From Kribbella pratensis (GTDB lineage: Bacteria; Actinomycetota; Actinomycetes; Propionibacteriales; Kribbellaceae): a DNA stretch of 64,000 nucleotides. This document shows positions 61,041-64,000 of this stretch, in pieces. The stretch covers positions 1,008,647 through 1,072,646 of the forward strand of contig NZ_SODU01000002.1 in NCBI RefSeq assembly GCF_004366075.1, given 5' to 3'. The notes beneath the pieces are model-generated. The model saw only the letters and a list, made by a program, of their open reading frames with translations, was not told the DNA's origin and did no database searches. Each line of letters begins with the position of its first letter. The stretch's first letter is position 1. Position numbers and translations under genes: made by a program.

Positions 61041-62453
61041 TCAGATGGCGATGGCTGGGCGGGGGTGTACTCGGTTGGTGGGTGGGTGGTATGCCGACCA
61101 GGCTTGGGTTAGGCGGTGGATGGCTTCGGTTAGGTCGGCGGGACGGGCGCGGAAGTGTAGGCGGACGTAGGCGTCGCTGGCGCCGGTGACGTCCAGGCCG
61201 GAGCCGGGGAGGATGGCCAGGCCGTGGCGGAGGGCGGTCTGGGCGAAGGACGTGCCGTCGCCGTACGGCAGGCGGGCCCAGATGCACTGGCCGCCTGTCA
61301 AAGGTGTGGTGTGCCAGGTGGGGAGGGCCCGGGTCAGAGCGGCAAGTAGGTGGTCGTGGCGGGTCTTGAGGGTTTCGTGCAGGGCTGGGCCGTCCAGGAG
61401 CGGTAACAGGTGTACGGCGGCCAGCTGGGTCGGGACGTTGCCGCCTAGGTCGTGGACTGCGCGGAGGCGGGCCAAGCGGTTGATCAAGGGCGGCGTTGCG
61501 CGGATCCAGCCGATCCGCAACCCGCCCCAGATGCTCTTGCTGAGTGAGCCGATCGAGATCACGGAGTCGCCGTACGCCGCTATCGGCGTGGGCAACGCCT
61601 CGCCAGGGAACCTGAGGTCGGCCGGCACCTCGTCCTCGATCACCGGGATCCCCACACCGGACACCCGCTGACGCGCGAGTGCCGACATCACTGAGCCGGT
61701 CGGGTTCTGGTACGTCGGGATCACGTAGGCAAGCGCCGGTCGCCGCTCCCGGATCGCCGCCTCGAGGCCCTCGAGTCCCACCGGCAGACCACGCAGTACG
61801 GCGCCGTCCTCTCGGAACACCTCCAGCGCGCCCGGGTACGTCGGCGCCTCGACGAGCACCTGGTCCCCAGGCGACACCAGCGCGTGAGCCAGCAGGGACA
61901 GGGCCTGTTGACCGCCGTTCGTCACCAGAATCTGCCCAGGACCGGTTGGCACGCCGCGAGCCGAGTAGCGATCCGCCAACGCCTCGCGGAGCGCTGGGTG
62001 ACCGTACGGGTAGTAGCCGATGTCGTCGGTGACGCGGGCGAGCTCTGGCGCGATCTTGGCGAACGCTTCCGCCAGTTGCGGCGGCGGATCACCTGGTGCG
62101 GCACAGATGGCCAGCAGTACGTCGTCGTCCCGGGCCTCCAGGGAGTCCAGGAAGATCGGGTCGATCGGAGCGTCCTCGACCTGGCCGTTTCGAGGTACAC
62201 CGGCGACGCGTGTGCCGCTGCCCTGCTTCCGGGTGATGCGCCCTTCCGCCCGAAGCAGGTCGTAGGCGGCGACCACCGTCGTACGGCCGACCGCCAGAGC
62301 ACCTGCGAGCGCGCGGTCCGGTGGAAGTAGCACGCCCGGCGGGAGTTCGCCGTCGTCGATCAGTTGCCGCAGGCGGGCCGCGAGCAGCACGTACAGCGGG
62401 CCGCGGCCGGACGACCAGCGGCCCAACCGGTCGACTACCTCGATTGGTCTCAT
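61041..62453 (-). CDS. MocR-family (GntR-aminotransferase) transcriptional regulator
   Basis: A 470-residue chimera. Residues ~1-80 are a GntR-type winged helix (GPLYVLLAARLRQLIDDGEL, ALAVGRTTVVAAYDLLRAEG). Residues ~110-460 are a fold-type I aminotransferase domain: YPYGHPALREALADR, VTNGGQQALSLLAHALVSPG, AYVIPTYQNPTGSV and the PLP-binding Lys in SIGSLSKSIWGGLRIGW. MocR proteins use PLP, usually with an amino compound, as a signalling ligand. Divergent from an aminotransferase gene with a CCAAT/ATTGG palindrome between, so it most likely controls that gene and itself. Confidence 0.9.
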   Translation of the reverse strand: MRPIEVVDRLGRWSSGRGPLYVLLAARLRQLIDDGELPPGVLLPPDRALAGALAVGRTTVVAAYDLLRAEGRITRKQGSGTRVAGVPRNGQVEDAPIDPIFLDSLEARDDDVLLAICAAPGDPPPQLAEAFAKIAPELARVTDDIGYYPYGHPALREALADRYSARGVPTGPGQILVTNGGQQALSLLAHALVSPGDQVLVEAPTYPGALEVFREDGAVLRGLPVGLEGLEAAIRERRPALAYVIPTYQNPTGSVMSALARQRVSGVGIPVIEDEVPADLRFPGEALPTPIAAYGDSVISIGSLSKSIWGGLRIGWIRATPPLINRLARLRAVHDLGGNVPTQLAAVHLLPLLDGPALHETLKTRHDHLLAALTRALPTWHTTPLTGGQCIWARLPYGDGTSFAQTALRHGLAILPGSGLDVTGASDAYVRLHFRARPADLTEAIHRLTQAWSAYHPPTNRVHPRPAIAI

Positions 62454-62460
62454 CTGCGAA

Positions 62461-62478
62461 CCAATTCTGCCGGATTGG
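62461..62478. promoter_or_regulatory. CCAAT-N8-ATTGG operator candidate
   Basis: An interrupted 5-bp inverted repeat in the 63-bp space between the divergent MocR and aminotransferase genes. MocR regulators commonly bind such repeats between themselves and their target. Confidence 0.5.
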
Positions 62479-62516
62479 CTCTCCACCGACCAGTGCGAGT
62501 CCAGAACGATGGCGGT

Positions 62517-63611
62517 ATGCCGACCTTTCCGAGAAACCCGATCATGTCCCTGACCGCCGAGCAGCCGCGGCACGAACTGGGGGAGAGCTACGGCCCGGAC
62601 CTCCGGCTCGCGGACCTGCTCACACCCGAACTGGGCGACCTCGAACTCGGCTATGGCACAGCGGCCGGTGACGTGAGGCTCCGTACGGCGATCGCCGACC
62701 GGCACGGCGTACGGCCCGAGGACGTGGTCGTCACTGTGGGCGGGATGCACGGGATCTTCCTCCTCGCCTACTTGCTGGAGGGAGAAGTGGTGACGACGGC
62801 GCCCCAGTTTCCGATGACGCGCAACGCGTTCGACACGGTCGGTGCGTCGGTCCGGGTCGTTCCGCTGACCTTCGACGAGGGCTACCGGCTCACTGCGGAC
62901 GCGGTGCGCGGGCAGCTCACCCCACAGACCAAGCTGGTGAGTCTGGCAACGCCCCAGAACCCGTCCGGTGTCGCCGTACCGCTGGAGACCCTGCGCGAGA
63001 TCGTCGAGGCGATGAGCGAGATCTGCCCGGATGCGTACCTGATGGTGGACGAGACCTATCGGACCGCGGCGTACGGCGACGATCCGATCGTGGACACGGC
63101 ACTCCGGCTCGGGCCGAAGGTGGTGTCGGTCGCGTCGCTCTCGAAGTGTCACGGGGCGGCGGGGTTGCGGATCGGGTGGGTGATCAGCACGGACAGCGAC
63201 CTGGTCGAGCAGTTGACGACGGCGAAGTTCAGCACGGTGGTGTCCGCCTCCACGGTCACGGAGGCGCTGGCGATTCGGGTGTTCGAGCAGGAGGACGAGA
63301 TCCTCGCCGTACGGCGGCCTTGGCTGGAGCAGAACCTGCTGATCACGCAGGACTGGGTCAACGCGAACAGTGAGCTCGTCGAGTGGGTTCGGCCGGATGC
63401 CGGGGCGTTGTGCGTGATCCGGCTCAAGTCGTCGGTCGATCTCGAGCGGTTCCGGCGTACGGCGGCGGAGGCCGGCGTCCGGCTGGCCGAGGGGGACTGG
63501 TTCGGGGACGAGCCGCGGGTGTTCCGCCTCGGGTTCGGCTTCCTGCCCGCGGGCGAGTTGAAGGCCGCACTGGACGCACTCGGCGAAGCCCTCCACGCCG
63601 CCCGCCGATGA
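62517..63611 (+). CDS. PLP-dependent fold-type I aminotransferase
   Basis: A 364-residue aminotransferase. Early residues MPTFPRNPIMSLTAEQPRHE precede YGTAAGDVRLRTAIADRHGV, then VTVGGMHGIFLLAYLLEGE (cofactor phosphate region), SLATPQNPSGVAVPLETL, LMVDETYRTAAYGD (Asp binds pyridine N), and the Schiff-base Lys in SVASLSKCHGAAGLRIGW near residue 212. Family: class I/II aminotransferase (MalY/alanine-type). Substrate is unknown; regulation by the divergent MocR is likely. Start ATG 62517 lies six bases after AACGAT, a leaderless-type -10. Confidence 0.9.
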   Translation: MPTFPRNPIMSLTAEQPRHELGESYGPDLRLADLLTPELGDLELGYGTAAGDVRLRTAIADRHGVRPEDVVVTVGGMHGIFLLAYLLEGEVVTTAPQFPMTRNAFDTVGASVRVVPLTFDEGYRLTADAVRGQLTPQTKLVSLATPQNPSGVAVPLETLREIVEAMSEICPDAYLMVDETYRTAAYGDDPIVDTALRLGPKVVSVASLSKCHGAAGLRIGWVISTDSDLVEQLTTAKFSTVVSASTVTEALAIRVFEQEDEILAVRRPWLEQNLLITQDWVNANSELVEWVRPDAGALCVIRLKSSVDLERFRRTAAEAGVRLAEGDWFGDEPRVFRLGFGFLPAGELKAALDALGEALHAARR

Positions 63612-63642
63612 TGCGCTGCGATGCGCTGTCCGACCCGCCCAC

Positions 63643-63648
63643 TAGGCT
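63643..63648 (+). promoter_or_regulatory. -10 element TAGGCT, leaderless promoter of the MFS gene
   Basis: TAGGCT, the consensus actinobacterial -10, is followed by six bases and the GTG at 63655; there is no ribosome binding site. Confidence 0.6.
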
Positions 63649-63654
63649 GGCGGT

Positions 63655-64000
63655 GTGCCGGAGGTTTATGACCCGTTGACCGATCCTGCACCGGCGCACG
63701 ATGTGCGGGCGGTGTTGCGGATCCGGGCGTTCCGGCGGCTGTGGATCGGGTTCGGGCTGTCCAGCCTCGGGGACTGGATCGGCCTGCTGGCGCTGACCGC
63801 GATGGCGAAGTCGTTCGCCGGCGACGACTACCAGGCGGCCAACTTCGCGATCGGCGGCGTGCTGTTCCTGCGCGTGCTGCCCGCCCTGGTGATGGGCCCG
63901 GTGGCGGGCTGGATCGCGGACCGGCTGGACCGGCGCTGGACGATGATCGTCGGCGACCTGATCCGGGCCGCGTTCTTCGTCAGCATCCCGATCGTCGGCA
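63655..64000 (+). CDS. MFS transporter (partial, 3' end outside window)
   Basis: The first 115 codons of a membrane protein: MPEVYDPLTDPAPAHDVRAV, then FRRLWIGFGLSSLGDWIGLL and FLRVLPALVMGPVAGWIADR, with LDRRWTMIVGDLIRAAFF after the second loop. This N-terminus matches MFS exporters lying between topA and thymidylate kinase in actinobacteria, in some of which (SCO3542-like) a kinase domain is fused at the C-terminus. That part is outside the window. Start GTG 63655 is fixed by the TAGGCT element six bases upstream. Confidence 0.85.
   Translation, partial: MPEVYDPLTDPAPAHDVRAVLRIRAFRRLWIGFGLSSLGDWIGLLALTAMAKSFAGDDYQAANFAIGGVLFLRVLPALVMGPVAGWIADRLDRRWTMIVGDLIRAAFFVSIPIVG

Overview
The window is a stretch of high-GC actinobacterial chromosome. 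Gene content, codon bias, GTG/TTG starts, TAnnnT -10 hexamers placed directly before start codons, a BldG-type anti-anti-sigma factor and a lysine-tailed topoisomerase I fit a Nocardioidaceae/Kribbella-like soil actinomycete. The genus is an inference from gene style, not a database match.

The backbone is a conserved actinobacterial neighbourhood, known from Streptomyces (around SCO3542-SCO3560) and Mycobacterium (around Rv3645-Rv3661). It runs: Fic-like protein, HAD phosphatase, 6C small RNA, Ssd, a Tad/Flp pilus cluster (ssd-tadA-tadB-tadC, Flp pilin, two TadE-like pseudopilins), DUF1998 helicase, BldG, membrane pyrophosphatase HppA, SAM methyltransferase, TopA, and an MFS gene at the right edge. 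At the left edge are argS (cut by the window) and a GT2/CDP-glycerol glycerophosphotransferase wall gene.

Accessory blocks are inserted into this backbone. 5.6-15.1 kb: three secreted GH18 chitinases with different binding modules, a TrmB/LuxR-type regulator, a YbaK deacylase/MFS pair with a divergent LysR gene, and an SGNH hydrolase. 21-29 kb: an orphan response regulator, a NYN nuclease-like gene, and a sugar-type ABC transporter operon ending in a CehA/McbA-like PHP hydrolase, then a ricin-lectin-like secreted protein. 35.5-45.5 kb: a DUF4142-sortase fusion, an ABC-2 exporter, a DUF2785 protein, a P450, an F420-type LLM oxidoreductase and a tandem pair of helical-repeat diguanylate cyclases. 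47-62 kb: a large GH31 enzyme, a PAF-acetylhydrolase-like protein that has lost its catalytic Ser and His, a Fur/Zur regulator, a BNR-repeat sialidase-like protein, a GH2 beta-galactosidase and a MocR regulator divergent from an aminotransferase.

The most interesting signals are regulatory. (1) A 23-residue, probably leaderless, arginine-rich peptide with three consecutive rare CGA codons sits just upstream of argS, with a hairpin before the argS ribosome binding site; this looks like an undescribed arginine-sensing attenuator. (2) The ssd and pilin promoters share TTGTCCACAG (a match to the actinobacterial DnaA box) and AAGGCG exactly 30 bp apart, then a CATGTT -10. (3) About a dozen genes have a -10 hexamer 6-8 nt before the start codon, implying widespread leaderless transcription, including a 24-bp divergent promoter in which the two -10 elements overlap. 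(4) Translation-initiation regions have been duplicated twice, at tadE and before the PHP gene.
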